Of a stretch of 56,482 nucleotides of DNA, positions 55,496-56,482 are shown piece by piece (the first letter of the stretch is position 1; each line of letters begins with the position of its first letter). The position numbers and the translations under genes were made by a program. The notes below the pieces were generated by a model that was given only the letters and a program-made list of their open reading frames with translations, was not told where the DNA came from and searched no databases. Location: positions 1,050,864-1,107,345 of the forward strand of contig CABFPE010000205.1 in assembly GCA_900660155.1 (NCBI GenBank). Reading direction: 5' to 3'. Source of the DNA: Hofstenia miamia. Lineage: Eukaryota > Xenacoelomorpha > Acoela > Hofsteniidae.

Positions 55496-56482
55496 GACTA
55501 ATCAACTCAATGCTTTCGAAGCTAGTTAAATATCAGAGCAAACTTGACTAACAAACACATCTCCACAAAGAAAAACCAGGTATGTTATATTCTTCTTAAA
55601 CAATTTTTTATATATGGTATTGTTTTATGTGTTTATATACATTTTTTGTATTATCTCTATTTCCATCATACATGTTTTGATTTAAACAATTTTTTATATG
55701 GTATTGTTTTATTTGATTATACACATTGATGTAATATTTCATTTCCCAGCATACACATTTTTGGTATGAACAAATTTATGCATTAATGGTTTATCTAGCT
55801 ATTTTCTTTGATGTATTAGCTCTTTACATCGTTGACATTTTTTGGTATAAATGGTGTTATGCATTATTGATTTCTGTTTAATTTCTTTAACTTGCAATTG
55901 ACTGTCTGAGAAATATTTATATGTAATAGTTTTTAACAATCAACTAAATTATAAATGTTGAATTATTATTAGAACTCAAATTGTTTTAATCACTTTTGTT
56001 TAATTGCTGCAAATGACTGAATTGAATTATTTTGTTTAATTTCTTATTTTTAACTAGCAATGCGAATTTATTATAGACATTATTTTCGTTATGTAAAATT
56101 TTACTTGTATTTTTCTAACATTTAAATATCATACATCAGTTTTTTTTGCGTGTGAATAATACATTATTTACAAACAATTGTACGTTTAGAATGGTGAAAC
56201 AATTGGAAATCATATCTATTGATGGAAAAATCATCAACTATGAATAATGAATGTGTCATCATATTCACACATTAAAGCTACAAAGCAGAAAACCCATGTA
56301 AATGTATGCAGCCATTCAAAGTCATAAAACCAAATAAGCTGAAAAACGTGCAAAGTTGGCAAATTGGTGGAAAGCAGAAAAGCCATGTAAATGTATACAG
56401 CTGTGCAAAAGTCATAAACCAAATATAGCTGAAAAAGATGTGTAAGACGAGAAAATGTGTAATAGTCTACAAATGTGTACAA
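55496..56482. repeat. Right terminal inverted repeat of Polinton copy 2 (cut by window end)
   Basis: Reverse complement of 47569-48553. The inner boundary is tgactaatcaactcaatgct facing agcatcaagttgattagtca. The last base of the window pairs with about 47568, so roughly 295 bases of this arm lie outside. The small frames at 55544-55729 and 56234-56482 are repeat translation. Confidence 0.85.

Larger units (their letters stand above)
47272..56482 (+). mobile_element. Polinton/Maverick copy 2, lacking DNA polymerase B
   Basis: It is bounded by inverted repeats 47272-48553 and 55496-beyond 56482. The inner 6.9 kb holds, all on plus: packaging ATPase, an unknown segment, integrase, small basic virion protein, major capsid protein, a short hydrophobic frame, adenain-like protease and penton-like protein. 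Typical Polintons are 15-20 kb and encode a protein-primed family B DNA polymerase of over 1,000 residues; there is neither space nor motif for it here. Several genes have frameshifts, but decay is milder than in copy 1. The right repeat is cut by the window end, so about 300 more bases are expected. Confidence 0.85.

Noticed and set aside
47272..56482. Hidden polymerase B in the Polinton on either strand
   Set aside because: I looked for the usual DxxSLYP and YxDTDS-type blocks and for any long unexplained frame; the unassigned stretches are under 1 kb, and none shows them.

Overview
The window is AT-rich eukaryotic DNA, most likely from an invertebrate animal. Two intron-containing host genes with GT-AG junctions are visible, and the rest is a dense nest of animal-type transposable elements (CR1/jockey-like and Tx1/L1-like LINEs, Tc1, mariner, MITEs, a Gypsy-type LTR retrotransposon, and two Polinton/Maverick elements). 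I cannot name the species. Two assembly gaps (single N at 16263 and 22870) and one long N run (36185-36803) are present.

Layout. 1-2590: two LINE remnants lying head to head (endonuclease fragment on minus, RT remnant on plus). 3338-4286: first two coding exons of a minus-strand gene with an RWD-like fold. 4290-10770: AT-rich, no supported gene. 10780-17482: MITEs, inverted and tandem repeats, and a large near-identical duplication that looks like two haplotypes of one locus placed in tandem around an N. 18593-22386: a complete three-exon plus-strand gene of about 200 codons (helix-turn-helix-like segment plus C-terminal CCHC finger), with mariner and LINE debris in its second intron. 23054-26860: two CR1/jockey-like LINEs head to head. 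26940-27508: broken copy of a TE-associated family. 28431-35590: decayed Polinton copy 1. 35597-about 45480: LTR retrotransposon. 45481-47270: SINE-like and Tc1 remnants. 47272-56482: Polinton copy 2, whose right inverted repeat runs off the window.

Polinton copy 2 keeps, in one direction, a packaging ATPase, retrovirus-like integrase, a small basic virion-type protein, double-jelly-roll major capsid protein, adenain-like protease and penton-like minor capsid protein, all within about 7 kb between inverted repeats of about 1.3 kb. There is no room for, and no trace of, the protein-primed family B DNA polymerase. The older copy 1 has the same order and equally lacks it, so this looks like a polymerase-less capsid-encoding lineage. 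Every gene in both copies carries lesions or lacks a clean start.

The LTR element has gag (zinc knuckle), protease, RT-RNase H-integrase in Gypsy/Metaviridae order, then an unusual extra reading frame of about 1,027 codons between integrase and the 3' LTR. It has no envelope-like features and no family I recognise. All eight in-frame stops I found in this element are TGA, as expected from CGA-to-TGA decay at methylated CpG. A short motif (CGATTCAAGGGC and variants) recurs seven times in two clusters flanking RT-integrase. These two items and the polymerase-less Polinton are the most promising leads.
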